Positions 1 to 8,515 of a stretch of 64,000 bases of DNA are shown here, one piece after another. The notes under the pieces are model-generated. The model was given only the letters and a program-made list of their open reading frames with translations, was not told the DNA's origin and did no database searches. Each line of letters opens with the position of its first letter. The stretch's first letter is position 1. The stretch covers positions 1 to 64,000 of the forward strand of contig CAKSEO010000009.1 in the NCBI GenBank assembly GCA_934446565.1, in the 5' to 3' direction. Source of the stretch: an uncultured Oscillospiraceae bacterium (GTDB lineage: Bacteria; Bacillota; Clostridia; Oscillospirales; Ruminococcaceae). The position numbers were made by a program, and so were the translations under genes.

Positions 1-74
1 TCTCTTACGCGGCGGGCGATAAGCTGATTGTACTGACCGCCGAAATCGAGAACGAGAACTAACTCGTGGGACAT
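1..74 (-). CDS. guaA: GMP synthase (glutamine-hydrolysing), N-terminal fragment
   Basis: Only the first 24 codons lie in the window; the gene runs off the left edge. The product starts MSHELVLVLDFGGQYNQLIA, the typical opening of the class I glutamine amidotransferase domain of GuaA, which supplies ammonia for converting XMP to GMP. A clear GGAGG (minus strand, 80-84) sits 5 nt before the ATG, which fixes the start. It follows the AICAR transformylase gene by 15 nt, so it is the last visible gene of the purine operon and takes the pathway from IMP toward GMP. The catalytic Cys-His-Glu triad and the ATP-pyrophosphatase domain are outside the window. Confidence 0.88.
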   Translation of the reverse strand, partial: MSHELVLVLDFGGQYNQLIARRVR

Positions 75-89
75 GATTACCTCCGAATA

Positions 90-1268
90 TCAGTGATGGA
101 ACAGACGAATGCCTGTGAATGCCATTGTAATGCCGTACTTGTTGCACACTTCGATAACATTATCGTCACGGATAGAACCGCCGGGCTGTGCAATGTACTG
201 AACGCCGCTCTTGTGCGCTCTTTCGATGTTGTCGCCGAACGGGAAGAACGCGTCGGAACCAAGCGAAACACCCTTCATCGTGTCGAGCCATGCGCGCTTT
301 TCCTCGCGGGTGAACACGTCAGGCTTAACCTTGAAGAACTTCTGCCACTCGCCCTCAGCGAGTACGTCCATGTAGTCGTCGCCGATGTAAAGGTCGATGG
401 TGTTGTCGCGGTCAGCGCGGCGGATGCCGTCAACGAACTGGAGACCCATTACCTGCGGGGACTGACGGAGATACCAGTTGTCAGCCTTTGTTCCGGCAAG
501 ACGTGTGCAGTGGATACGGGACTGCTGACCAGCGCCGATACCGATAGCCTGACCGCCGCATGCGTAGGCAACGGAGTTGGACTGTGTGTATTTCAGCGTG
601 ATAAGCGCGATCGCGAGGTCGTGCTTTGCACTCTCCGGGAGGTCCTTAGCCTCGGTAGGAATGTTCGCAAACAGCTCGTCGTTGATGACCAGCTCGTTGC
701 GTCCCTGCTCAAAAGTAATGCCGTAGACCTGCTTGCGCTCGATCTGCTCGGGAACGTAGTCCGGGTCGATCTTGATTATGTTGTAGTTGCCCTTCTTCTT
801 GCTCTTGAGTATCTCAAGTGCTTCCGGCTCGTACCCGGGAGCGATAACGCCGTCGGAAACCTCACGGTGGATTATCCTTGCAGTGGAAACGTCGCAGACG
901 TCGGACAGCGCGATGAAGTCGCCGTAGCTGCTCATTCTGTCAGCGCCTCTTGCTCTTGCGTAAGCGCAAGCGAGAGGGGAGAGCTCGCCGAGGTCATCCA
1001 CCCAGTAAATTTTAGCGAGGGTTTCAGTGAGCGGCAGACCGATAGCGGCGCCAGCCGGGGAAACATGCTTGAAGCTGGTGGCAGCGGGGTAGCCAGTCGC
1101 AGCCTTGAGCTCCTTAACGAGCTGCCAGCCGTTGAATGCGTCCAGGAAGTTGATGTAGCCGGGACGTCCGTTGAGAACCTCGATAGGAAGATCTGCTCCG
1201 TTTGCCATGTAAATTCTTGCGGGCTTCTGATTGGGGTTGCAGCCGTACTTTAATTCGAATTCCTTCAT
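90..1268 (-). CDS. Stand-alone AICAR formyltransferase (PurH transformylase domain only)
   Basis: The 392-residue protein is the phosphoribosylaminoimidazolecarboxamide formyltransferase half of PurH without the N-terminal IMP cyclohydrolase (MGS-like) domain. It transfers a formyl group from 10-formyl-THF to AICAR, giving FAICAR. Visible family motifs are KYGCNPNQKPA at the start, SFKHVSPAGAA near residue 65, the SNSVAY segment near 230, GIGAGQQSR near 245, and the GIRLFHH C-terminus of PurH proteins. Bifunctional PurH is normally about 510-530 aa, so this is a true single-domain form. The gene 13 nt upstream encodes a PurO-type cyclohydrolase that would supply the missing step. Start: ATG preceded by AAAAGGAGATACT. 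Confidence 0.93.
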   Translation of the reverse strand: MKEFELKYGCNPNQKPARIYMANGADLPIEVLNGRPGYINFLDAFNGWQLVKELKAATGYPAATSFKHVSPAGAAIGLPLTETLAKIYWVDDLGELSPLACAYARARGADRMSSYGDFIALSDVCDVSTARIIHREVSDGVIAPGYEPEALEILKSKKKGNYNIIKIDPDYVPEQIERKQVYGITFEQGRNELVINDELFANIPTEAKDLPESAKHDLAIALITLKYTQSNSVAYACGGQAIGIGAGQQSRIHCTRLAGTKADNWYLRQSPQVMGLQFVDGIRRADRDNTIDLYIGDDYMDVLAEGEWQKFFKVKPDVFTREEKRAWLDTMKGVSLGSDAFFPFGDNIERAHKSGVQYIAQPGGSIRDDNVIEVCNKYGITMAFTGIRLFHH

Positions 1269-1280
1269 AGTATCTCCTTT

Positions 1281-2015
1281 TTATACGTTCTTATTTACTA
1301 TTCTGCTCTCATACTTGCCGGTATCAAGGTCGATGTATCTTACGAACAGGGAAACCTTGTTGTCCTTATTGAGGTTTGTCCACAGGAAGTCTGTCAGCTT
1401 GTCGATGTCCATATCGGGAATTATAACATTCTTCGGCTCGCCCTCAAAGCTGGGAAGTCTGCGAACGCCGTCCTGCTCCACCTCGTCGCCTGCGTAGGTG
1501 TGGATAAAGCTGCCCTTTCCGGACAGGGGATTGCTGTAGGCGTAGGTGTATCTGCGGCAGGAGCTTCCGTCACCCTCTGCGGATTTCAGGATAGACATAG
1601 CATAGTTCATCGCGCCGTTCTCAAGGTGGATTATACCAGAGATACGCGGTGTGTAATTGGGCTTGTCGTCCTCAAATTCACGGGTACGCAGTGACTGCTC
1701 GAATGTCATCTGCTTGTCCATCAGTTCGTAGATGGTGTCGGTCTGGTCGCCGTTGGTGACGATGGTCTTGTTGCCGAGAACGCGCACCGGAGCGTAAATG
1801 ATGAGGTGTGGGTCTACCATCTTAGAGGGGTCGAACGCCTGGGTGCGGATACCCTCGCCGTCCTCTACGAAAACGCGGTTACGGCTGTTCTCGCTTCTGC
1901 CCATGATGAAGTAAGCGGTGACTGCTTTCTTGCCGTCAGGGGACTTGCCGATGATTATTCCTCTGCCGTGGTAGGCAAGGGAATTCAGTTCCTTGTCAAG
2001 CTCAATGTAGTTCAT
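1281..2015 (-). CDS. purO: IMP cyclohydrolase, PurO-like
   Basis: This 244-residue protein resembles the archaeal-type IMP cyclohydrolase family (PurO), which closes FAICAR to IMP, the last step of de novo purine synthesis. Supporting features are the N-terminal segment LAYHGRGIIIGKSPDGKKAV, the YFIMGRSENSRNRVF block, and the size (archaeal PurO is about 200 aa; bacterial members are longer). It lies directly upstream of a stand-alone AICAR transformylase, so the two genes together replace bifunctional PurH. The assignment rests on motif recognition plus this context. It is not an MGS-like cyclohydrolase. Confidence 0.85.
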   Translation of the reverse strand: MNYIELDKELNSLAYHGRGIIIGKSPDGKKAVTAYFIMGRSENSRNRVFVEDGEGIRTQAFDPSKMVDPHLIIYAPVRVLGNKTIVTNGDQTDTIYELMDKQMTFEQSLRTREFEDDKPNYTPRISGIIHLENGAMNYAMSILKSAEGDGSSCRRYTYAYSNPLSGKGSFIHTYAGDEVEQDGVRRLPSFEGEPKNVIIPDMDIDKLTDFLWTNLNKDNKVSLFVRYIDLDTGKYESRIVNKNV

Positions 2016-2028
2016 ATCGTGTATCCTT

Positions 2029-2775
2029 TCAGAATTTTCCTGTGTAGCATGTTGTCGTGTAGCTTACGGCTACCTTTCCGTATGTATGCGACCTGTTGAA
2101 AAGCGACAGCAGTTCACCAATGAACGCCCTGTAGATCTCGTCGCCCTCTTTTGGCGCGTACGACCTCGAGAGCGCGTCGCCGAGGAAATGCTCCCGCGTC
2201 ATCACGACCGGAGTTTCCATCTTGAAAACGTCCACAGATGAGAAGTATTCGTTCCTCAGGAACTTATCGACTTCCTCGGCGGAACTTTTCCCGACATGTC
2301 CGGAGCGCTCGGAAAAAGCGGGGCAGTATTTCATAAAAATTTCATCGCGCTTTTTGGTAATGTCGCCGTTCATTCGGCTGTTGAAAACTATCGCAAGCCG
2401 TCCATCCGGCTTTAGCAGCCGCTTGCATTCCTCGCGGAATTTATCCGCGTCGAACCAGTGGAACGCCTGCGCAGTCGTGATGAGCCCGAAAGAGTGTTCT
2501 GGAAGTCCAGTGCTTTCCGCCGACGCCATCACTATCTCGACTCTGCCGCCTACGCATTTGAGAAGTTCCCGGCACATGTCGGTGTTAGGCTCAACGGCGG
2601 TAACGCTCCAGGGTTTGAGCAGCAGCTTTTCGGTGAACTTGCCAGTTCCCGCTCCGATGTCAGCCACGCTGGAAGCGTGGGTCAGCTCGTATAGCCTGTC
2701 CACGACCGCGGTAGGGTAGGAGGGGCGGTATTTCGCGTAGATTTCAGCTTTACCGGTGAATTTTTCTTCGTTCAT
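2029..2775 (-). CDS. Class I SAM-dependent methyltransferase
   Basis: A 248-residue soluble methyltransferase of the Methyltransf_11/25 type. Motif I is VADIGAGTGKFTEKLL near residue 38, the acidic residue binding the SAM ribose is in VTAVEPN, and the post-motif region reads ITTAQAFHWFDADKF, followed by ECKRLLKPDGRLAIVF. The AFHWFD pattern is common in methyltransferases acting on small molecules, but the substrate is not evident. The ATG at 2775 is chosen because an in-frame extension would overlap the upstream gene and lacks the family start. It is 1 nt from the upstream hypothetical gene and 13 nt from purO, so it is co-transcribed with the purine genes although no purine step needs it. 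Confidence 0.85.
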   Translation of the reverse strand: MNEEKFTGKAEIYAKYRPSYPTAVVDRLYELTHASSVADIGAGTGKFTEKLLLKPWSVTAVEPNTDMCRELLKCVGGRVEIVMASAESTGLPEHSFGLITTAQAFHWFDADKFREECKRLLKPDGRLAIVFNSRMNGDITKKRDEIFMKYCPAFSERSGHVGKSSAEEVDKFLRNEYFSSVDVFKMETPVVMTREHFLGDALSRSYAPKEGDEIYRAFIGELLSLFNRSHTYGKVAVSYTTTCYTGKF

Positions 2776-2776
2776 G

Positions 2777-3280
2777 TCAGCCCTCCCCGATATAGTTCCA
2801 GGACTTGCGGAGTATCTTCTCGTCCCACGGAGAAACGCCGATATACTCTCCGACATAGACCGCCTGGTCGCCGCGTACCGTCCATTCAATGTACTGGTCG
2901 GCAACGGGTGAGAACGCAAATTTCACGCTGAACGCCGCAGGGGAATCCTCCTCGGAAAGCAGCCTGTTTAGCTGCGTGTGCAGCTCTATCGGAACGATAA
3001 AAGCAGGCACGTTCCGCGCGTTGAATTCCAAGGCGTCAAAAGCAAATTCGTCAGCGTGTTCCTCGAGCATATCGTTCAGATAATCCGCAGTCGCTTGGAG
3101 CAGCTTCTCTGAAATAACTTCCGGCAGGTTTTCAAAATACCCGGCGCACCTGGTGAGATACTCCTCGCCGACGTTCTTACCGTACAGCTTTACCTCTGCG
3201 CCTGTGCGCGGCAAATATAGTACGCCCTCGATGGTGTTGAAATAATCCTTGCTTTCCCCGGTGATAACGGCCCTGCTCAT
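2777..3280 (-). CDS. Hypothetical protein in the purine operon
   Basis: A 167-residue soluble, acidic protein that I do not recognise. It has no signal peptide or membrane segment. The C-terminal part has an aromatic pattern (IEWTVRGDQAVYVGEYIGVSPWDEKI, about residues 130-155) resembling small one-domain proteins of the SMI1/DUF immunity type, but this is only an impression. The start codon overlaps the purN stop by 4 nt (ATGA), and the stop lies 1 nt before the methyltransferase start, so it is translationally coupled on both sides. That supports a real gene co-expressed with purine synthesis. Confidence 0.6.
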   Translation of the reverse strand: MSRAVITGESKDYFNTIEGVLYLPRTGAEVKLYGKNVGEEYLTRCAGYFENLPEVISEKLLQATADYLNDMLEEHADEFAFDALEFNARNVPAFIVPIELHTQLNRLLSEEDSPAAFSVKFAFSPVADQYIEWTVRGDQAVYVGEYIGVSPWDEKILRKSWNYIGEG

Positions 3281-3900
3281 CTTATTTCAGTAACACCGTT
3301 CTTAACGGTTATCCTGTCCTCGCAGAAAAGAGAAACTGCCTGCGGGAGTATCTTCCACTCGGCTTCTTCCATAATGCGTTTCTGGAGCACTTCAGGAGTA
3401 TCGCCGGTCTTTACCTCGACGGCTTTCTGGAGGATTATCGGACCAGCGTCGCAGTCTGCCGTGACGAAATGCACAGTAGCACCGGAGACCTTCACGCCCT
3501 TTGCCAGAGCGGCCTCGTGAACATGCAGCCCGTAGAATCCCTTGCCGCAGAAGCTCGGGATAAGCGCCGGGTGTATATTTATCATCTTGTTTGGAAATGC
3601 GTCGCACACCTGCTCGTCAAGAATAGTCATGAACCCGGCGTAGACCACCAGGTCAGCCTTTTCCTCCACAAGTGCGTCACGCATTGCCTTGCTGTAGGTT
3701 TTAACATCAGGGAAGTCCCTGCGCACCAATATTCGGGTCTTTATCCCATTATCAGCGGCACGGGTCAGAGCGTAGGCGTCAGCCTTGCTGGCGATAACGC
3801 AGGTTATTTTTCCGCCCTTTATTTCGCCGCGCTTCTCTGCGTCGATGAGCGCCTGTAGATTGGTTCCGCCGCCGGAAACCAGCACAACGATATTTTTCAT
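3277..3900 (-). CDS. purN: Phosphoribosylglycinamide formyltransferase (GAR transformylase)
   Basis: A 207-residue 10-formyl-THF-dependent GAR transformylase, third step of de novo purine synthesis (GAR to FGAR). The phosphate-binding opening VLVSGGGTNLQALID is present. The catalytic triad Asn-His-Asp is seen as N108 and H110 in INIHPALIPSF and D151 in TADCDAGP. Length matches the family (about 190-210 aa). It is separated by 12 nt from the upstream hypothetical gene and overlaps the downstream one by 4 nt. The formate-dependent alternative PurT is not in the window. Confidence 0.96.
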   Translation of the reverse strand: MKNIVVLVSGGGTNLQALIDAEKRGEIKGGKITCVIASKADAYALTRAADNGIKTRILVRRDFPDVKTYSKAMRDALVEEKADLVVYAGFMTILDEQVCDAFPNKMINIHPALIPSFCGKGFYGLHVHEAALAKGVKVSGATVHFVTADCDAGPIILQKAVEVKTGDTPEVLQKRIMEEAEWKILPQAVSLFCEDRITVKNGVTEIR

Positions 3901-3912
3901 GATATACCTCCG

Positions 3913-4455
3913 CTATTCTCCGGTGAGGGAGATCTCAACGCAATTGTATCCGCCCTCGTCCGGCGTTTCTCCGGAAAAGGGATCGGTATATTCGGCGATG
4001 ACAGTGTAACCGCCAAGCACCAGCTCCCGGAAAAACTCGCAGTCTGTTCCGTTCAGGACAGCTTTCTGCCAGGGCTCGCCATTTATCGTCAGTGTTCCGC
4101 TGAACATTTTCTTCGGGGAGTGCTTTAGCTCCATTTCGTTGTTGAACATGAACCCGAAACTGCTGATGACCTTTCCGTTCATGGTGTAGCAGTATATCCC
4201 GAGGTCGTCCCATGTGTAGTTAACACGGTTGGAAACCATTCCCTCGCCGTGGGTCTCCTCGAGGAACTCGCAGTCCTCCGCAGAAGTGCGGTATTTCTTG
4301 CCGCGCGGCGTTCCGAGCAGCTTTTCAGCGGCGTCGAGGTGTACGAGCACGTCGAGCTTTGTGCCGTTTATGACCAGACCGTCCCTTGAGATATCGACCA
4401 CGCACTGCTCCCCAGTGAAGGGAGCAGCGTTCTTTTTCCTGAATAATCCGAACAT
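3913..4455 (-). CDS. Hypothetical protein in the purine operon
   Basis: A 180-residue protein of unknown function. After MFGLFRKKN it has a repeated beta-like pattern: ISRDGLVINGTKLDVLVHL, then LLGTPRGKKYRT, then YTWDDLGIYCYT near residue 80. The sequence looks like a small beta-rich domain seen in many uncharacterised Firmicutes proteins; I cannot assign a function. The start overlaps the purM stop by one base (TAATG) and purN follows after 12 nt, so it is embedded within the purine operon. The basic N-terminus (FRKKN) is not a signal peptide. Confidence 0.6.
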   Translation of the reverse strand: MFGLFRKKNAAPFTGEQCVVDISRDGLVINGTKLDVLVHLDAAEKLLGTPRGKKYRTSAEDCEFLEETHGEGMVSNRVNYTWDDLGIYCYTMNGKVISSFGFMFNNEMELKHSPKKMFSGTLTINGEPWQKAVLNGTDCEFFRELVLGGYTVIAEYTDPFSGETPDEGGYNCVEISLTGE

Positions 4456-5489
4456 TATTCGATTATAACGCCCTCGTCGCTTGCAACGGTTTCGCCGATG
4501 ACGAAAGCATTCTCGCCGTTTGCCTTGAGTATCTCGACAGCCTTTGCTGCGTCAGCCTTGTCTACTACCAGCATCATGCCGATACCCATGTTGAAGGTGT
4601 TGTACATATCGTGCTCGGAGATGTTTCCGGTTTTCTGGAGGAGCTTGAAGATAGCAGGAACTTCGTAGCTGTTCTTGCTGATCTTTGCTGCAACGCCGTC
4701 CGGGAGCGCACGCGGGATATTCTCGTAGAATCCGCCGCCGGTGATGTGGCTGATGGACTTGACGTTGATCTTGGAAATAACATCAAGCACGGGCTTAACG
4801 TATATTCTGGTAGGAGCAAGGAGAGCGTCGCCGAGGGAAGTGCCCAGCTCGGGATAGAATGTCTTGAGGTTCTGCTCGTTTACGTTGAACACCTTTCTTA
4901 CCAGGGAGAAACCGTTGGAGTGTACGCCGCTGGAGGCGATACCAACGATAGCGTCGCCGGGCTTAACGGTGGAGGGGTCCAGTATCTTGGACTTGTCAAC
5001 GATGCCGGTGCTGTAGCCTGCGATATCGTACTCATCCTCTGCCATCATGCCGGGGTGTTCGGCGGTCTCGCCGCCTACAAGAGCGCAGCCTGCCATTACG
5101 CAGCCGTCAGCCACGCCCTTTACGATAGCAGCGACCTTCTCCGGAACTACCTTGCCGATAGCGATGTAGTCCAGGAAGAACAGCGGCTTTGCGCCGCAGC
5201 AGATGATGTCGTTGACGCACATTGCAACTGCATCGATACCGATAGTGTCGTGCTTGTTCATGAGCATAGCAAGCTTGAGCTTGGTTCCTACGCCGTCGGT
5301 GCCGCTTACCAGAACGGGTTCTTTCATTCCGGTCAGGTCAGGGAGGAACAGGCCACCGAAACCGCCTATGCCAGAAATGCAGCCGGGGGTATTGGTGCGG
5401 GCAACATGCTCCTTCATCAGTCTTACTGACTCGTATCCGGCGGTAACGTCTACGCCTGCTGCCTTATAGCTTTCGCTGAAACTTTTCAT
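4455..5489 (-). CDS. purM: Phosphoribosylformylglycinamidine cyclo-ligase (AIR synthetase)
   Basis: A 344-residue AIR synthetase that uses ATP to close FGAM to AIR. Family signatures include [15 protein letters not shown] at the start, [25 protein letters not shown], and [13 protein letters not shown] near residue 155. [13 protein letters not shown] in the C-terminal half is also characteristic. Length is normal for PurM. It follows purF after 73 nt in which I see no terminator, and couples by one base to the next gene. Confidence 0.97.
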   Translation of the reverse strand: MKSFSESYKAAGVDVTAGYESVRLMKEHVARTNTPGCISGIGGFGGLFLPDLTGMKEPVLVSGTDGVGTKLKLAMLMNKHDTIGIDAVAMCVNDIICCGAKPLFFLDYIAIGKVVPEKVAAIVKGVADGCVMAGCALVGGETAEHPGMMAEDEYDIAGYSTGIVDKSKILDPSTVKPGDAIVGIASSGVHSNGFSLVRKVFNVNEQNLKTFYPELGTSLGDALLAPTRIYVKPVLDVISKINVKSISHITGGGFYENIPRALPDGVAAKISKNSYEVPAIFKLLQKTGNISEHDMYNTFNMGIGMMLVVDKADAAKAVEILKANGENAFVIGETVASDEGVIIE

Positions 5490-5562
5490 TTTACTGCCCT
5501 TTCTCTAAGGAAGCGCCGCAGGATACGGAGCACCTTAATTTCATATAATATTAGTTCGATAT

Positions 5563-6987
5563 TTACTCGTCGAACTTCATTTCAAACTTGTCTTTCGGGA
5601 TCTCCTTGGGGACATCAACGGGGTATTGTCCGGTAAAGCAGCCTGTGCAGAAACCACAACCCGCATTCTCGGCGATCTTTACAACGCTGTCAGTGCTAAG
5701 AAATCCGAGGGAATCAACGCCGATTATCTTCGCGATCTCCTCAACGGAATGCTTGTTCGCGATGAGGTTCTCCTTGCTGTCGATGTCAGTTCCGAAGAAG
5801 CACTCGCTTACGAACGGCGGGGAAGAGATACGCATGTGGATCTCTGTCGCTCCGGCATGACGGAGCAGCTTCACTACCTTTGCCGAGGTAGTTCCGCGGA
5901 CGATACTGTCGTCGATGAGGACCACGCGCTTTCCCTTTACCGTTTCAGAAATGGCGTTGAGCTTTATCTTGACGGAATTTTCGCGCATGCCCTGGGTCGG
6001 CTGAATGAACGTTCTGCCTATGTAGCGGTTCTTGATGAAGCCGACGCCGTAGGGGATACCGCTCTGCTGGGCGAATCCGAGGGCGGCGTCAAGACCGCTG
6101 TCCGGGCAGCCTATGACCACGTCAGCCTGGACGGGGTGCTCAAGCGCAAGGTAATGCCCGGCGCGCAGTCTGGCACGATGTACGCTTGAACCCTCGATGA
6201 CTGAATCGGGACGCGCGAAATAAATGAACTCGAAAACGCACATTGAGCTTTTCTGACCGCAGTGCGTTCTGATGGACTGTATACCATTCTCGTCCACGAC
6301 AACTATCTCGCCGGGCTCAACATCTCTGATGAACTCCGCGCCGATACTGTCGAGGGCGCAGCTTTCGGAGGCGAACACATAGCCTGCGTCCTCCGGGAGC
6401 TTACCGATACACAGCGGGCGGAATCCCTGAGGGTCGCGCGCCGCGATCAGCTTTTTCGGCGACATGACTACAAGGGAGTACGCGCCTTTGATTTTATACA
6501 TTGCTTTCTCAACGGCTTCCTGAATGGAGCCGGTTTCAAGCCTTGCCTCGGTAACTGCGTAGGAAATGACCTCTGTATCACTGGTGCTGTGGAAGATAGC
6601 GCCTTTCAGCTCGTACTGCCGTCTTAATTCCAGTGCGTTTATGAGATTTCCGTTGTGCGCGATGGCGAGAGCGCCCTTGACATGGCGAACGGTCATAGGC
6701 TGGCAGTTCGCAGTGTTGACGTTGCCTGTTGTTGAGTAGCGCACGTGACCAACTGCTATCTTGCCCTGACCGAATTCCGAAAGTACTCGCTCGTTGAACA
6801 CTTCGTTTACCAGTCCAAGACCTTTATGAGCCTTGAACACGCCGCGGTCGTTCACAACGATACCGCAGCTTTCCTGACCTCTGTGCTGAAGCGCATACAG
6901 TCCGAAATAAGCGGAGTGCGCCACATCGGACGGCGTATTGGAGTAAATACCGAAAACGCCGCATTCCTCGTGGATATTACCTGACAT
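5563..6987 (-). CDS. purF: Amidophosphoribosyltransferase (catalytic)
   Basis: A 474-residue glutamine PRPP amidotransferase, committed step of purine synthesis. The first residues form a short propeptide ending before C9 (HEE-CGVFGIY), so processing should expose the N-terminal nucleophile, as in Bacillus-type PurF. YALQHRGQES belongs to the glutaminase domain. The PRPP loop reads VVLIDDSIVRGTTS. Candidate 4Fe-4S ligands are the Cys in SSMCVF, the Cys in VSECFFG, and GCGFCTGCF near the C-terminus. The cluster is typical of oxygen-sensitive PurF in Firmicutes. It starts 6 nt after a PurF paralog lacking the nucleophile, which is unusual. Confidence 0.97.
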   Translation of the reverse strand: MSGNIHEECGVFGIYSNTPSDVAHSAYFGLYALQHRGQESCGIVVNDRGVFKAHKGLGLVNEVFNERVLSEFGQGKIAVGHVRYSTTGNVNTANCQPMTVRHVKGALAIAHNGNLINALELRRQYELKGAIFHSTSDTEVISYAVTEARLETGSIQEAVEKAMYKIKGAYSLVVMSPKKLIAARDPQGFRPLCIGKLPEDAGYVFASESCALDSIGAEFIRDVEPGEIVVVDENGIQSIRTHCGQKSSMCVFEFIYFARPDSVIEGSSVHRARLRAGHYLALEHPVQADVVIGCPDSGLDAALGFAQQSGIPYGVGFIKNRYIGRTFIQPTQGMRENSVKIKLNAISETVKGKRVVLIDDSIVRGTTSAKVVKLLRHAGATEIHMRISSPPFVSECFFGTDIDSKENLIANKHSVEEIAKIIGVDSLGFLSTDSVVKIAENAGCGFCTGCFTGQYPVDVPKEIPKDKFEMKFDE

Positions 6988-6993
6988 TGGGGA

Positions 6994-8418
6994 TCATTCC
7001 TTTCCGTTCCAGCAGTAGCTGCAAAGCCTGCATTCAGGAAGTCCGACAGCCTTGTTAGTGCCCTCCAGCGACTGGAATTCGAGCGAAGTCAGCTTGAGGC
7101 GCTTGCATATTTCGGCTCTCAGGCGCTTGCCGCGTTCGGTGTTGGTGTCGCTGTATTCGTTGATGTACCTAACACCTTCTTCGCCCTCAAATTCGTGGAT
7201 GATCCGGCGAGCGATAAGGTCGAACTCAGATGTGCTGCGCGAGAAGTTGAGGTACTTGCAGCCGTACATAATGGGAGGACATGCTGAACGCATGTGCACT
7301 TCCTTTGCGCCGTTGGCATACAGGAACTCAACAGTTTCGCGGAGCTGGGTTCCTCTAACGATACTGTCGTCAACAAACAGGAGCTTTTTCCCCTCAATAA
7401 GTTCGTGAACGGGGATAAGCTTCATCTTTGCAACCTTGTTTCTCATGGACTGGCTCTGCGGCATGAAGCTGCGCGGCCAGGTGGGGGTGTACTTTATAAA
7501 GGGACGTGCGAACGGAATGCCGCTTCTGTTGGCATAGCCGATGGCATGGGGAACGCCGGAATCCGGAACTCCGCAGATGAAGTCAACATCAGGCAGTGTG
7601 CCGCTGTTGATATCGTGCTCCGCCATGATCTCGCCGTTTCTGGTGCGCATTGTTTCAACGGTCACGCCCTCGTATACGGAGTTGGGGTAGCCGTAGTAGG
7701 TCCAGAGGAACGTGCAGATCTTGAGGTCGTCGATGTGACCCTCGCTAAGCACTTCTGCGCGCTTGGAGGTTATCTTCACGATCTCGCCGGGGAGCATTTC
7801 ACGGTAGATCTCATAGCCGAGCTTCTGGAAAGCGAAGCTTTCAAAGGATACGCAGTAACCGTCGTCGCGCCTACCTATTATAATAGGCAGTCTGCCGTTC
7901 TTGTCGCGGGCAGCGATAATGCCGTCCTCGGTCAGCATCAGCAGGGACATTGTGCCGTTTATCTTTTCCTGCGCGTACTTAATGCCGTCAACGATGTTGT
8001 CGCGCTGTGCGATAAGACCGCCGATGAGCGTAGAGGAGTTGACCTTTCCGCTGCTCATTGACTCAAAGCTTGCGCTGGAGCTGCTCAGCAGTTCGTTGCA
8101 GAGCTCCTCGTCGTTGTTGATGATACCGATGTTGCAGATTGCGTATGTGCCGAGCCTGGACTTGAGAAGTATAGGCTGCGGGTCAGTGTCGCTTATACTG
8201 CCTATGCAGAGGTTGCCCTCCATTCCGTCAACGTCGTGCTCGAACTTTGTGCGGAAAGGTGAGTTTTCAATGCTGTGAATGCTCCGCTGGAATCCCTTTT
8301 CGGGGGAATATGCAGTCATACCGCCCCTGCGTGTGCCGAGGTGAGAATGGTAGTCGGTGCCGAAAAATACATCGCTGATACAGTTGTGTTCAGCAGCTGC
8401 TCCAAAAAAACCGCCCAT
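6994..8418 (-). CDS. PurF-like paralog lacking the catalytic cysteine
   Basis: A 474-residue homolog of amidophosphoribosyltransferase. It begins MGGFFGAAAEHNC, so the position of the N-terminal nucleophile Cys is Gly. An in-frame TAA lies 9 nt before the ATG, so no longer Cys-containing start is possible. HSHLGTRRGG (about residues 24-33) matches the glutaminase fold. The PRPP loop LLFVDDSIVRGTQ (about 346-358) is intact. Cysteines at the PurF Fe-S ligand positions also remain: C235 (KICTF), C387 (MYGCKY) and C463/C466/C469 (CRLCSYC). It may be an ammonia-dependent transferase, a regulatory partner of PurF, or a PRPP/redox sensor; these are inferences. It is co-transcribed directly upstream of true purF. 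Confidence 0.9.
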   Translation of the reverse strand: MGGFFGAAAEHNCISDVFFGTDYHSHLGTRRGGMTAYSPEKGFQRSIHSIENSPFRTKFEHDVDGMEGNLCIGSISDTDPQPILLKSRLGTYAICNIGIINNDEELCNELLSSSSASFESMSSGKVNSSTLIGGLIAQRDNIVDGIKYAQEKINGTMSLLMLTEDGIIAARDKNGRLPIIIGRRDDGYCVSFESFAFQKLGYEIYREMLPGEIVKITSKRAEVLSEGHIDDLKICTFLWTYYGYPNSVYEGVTVETMRTRNGEIMAEHDINSGTLPDVDFICGVPDSGVPHAIGYANRSGIPFARPFIKYTPTWPRSFMPQSQSMRNKVAKMKLIPVHELIEGKKLLFVDDSIVRGTQLRETVEFLYANGAKEVHMRSACPPIMYGCKYLNFSRSTSEFDLIARRIIHEFEGEEGVRYINEYSDTNTERGKRLRAEICKRLKLTSLEFQSLEGTNKAVGLPECRLCSYCWNGKE

Positions 8419-8515
8419 ATAAAGTTATACCGCCTTTTCTGTCTGTACTAACTAAACCGGGGCAGGACTTTTCCTGCTCCGGATAGTCAGCGTAATATCC
8501 CGATCCCTGAATTGA

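Noticed and set aside
66..1253. 395-codon plus-strand frame over the AICAR transformylase
   Set aside because: Mirror image of a well-supported gene; the Val/Leu/Cys-rich translation is typical of antisense frames.
2776..2919. Longer start for the methyltransferase
   Set aside because: The extension lies within the upstream hypothetical gene and has no methyltransferase sequence.
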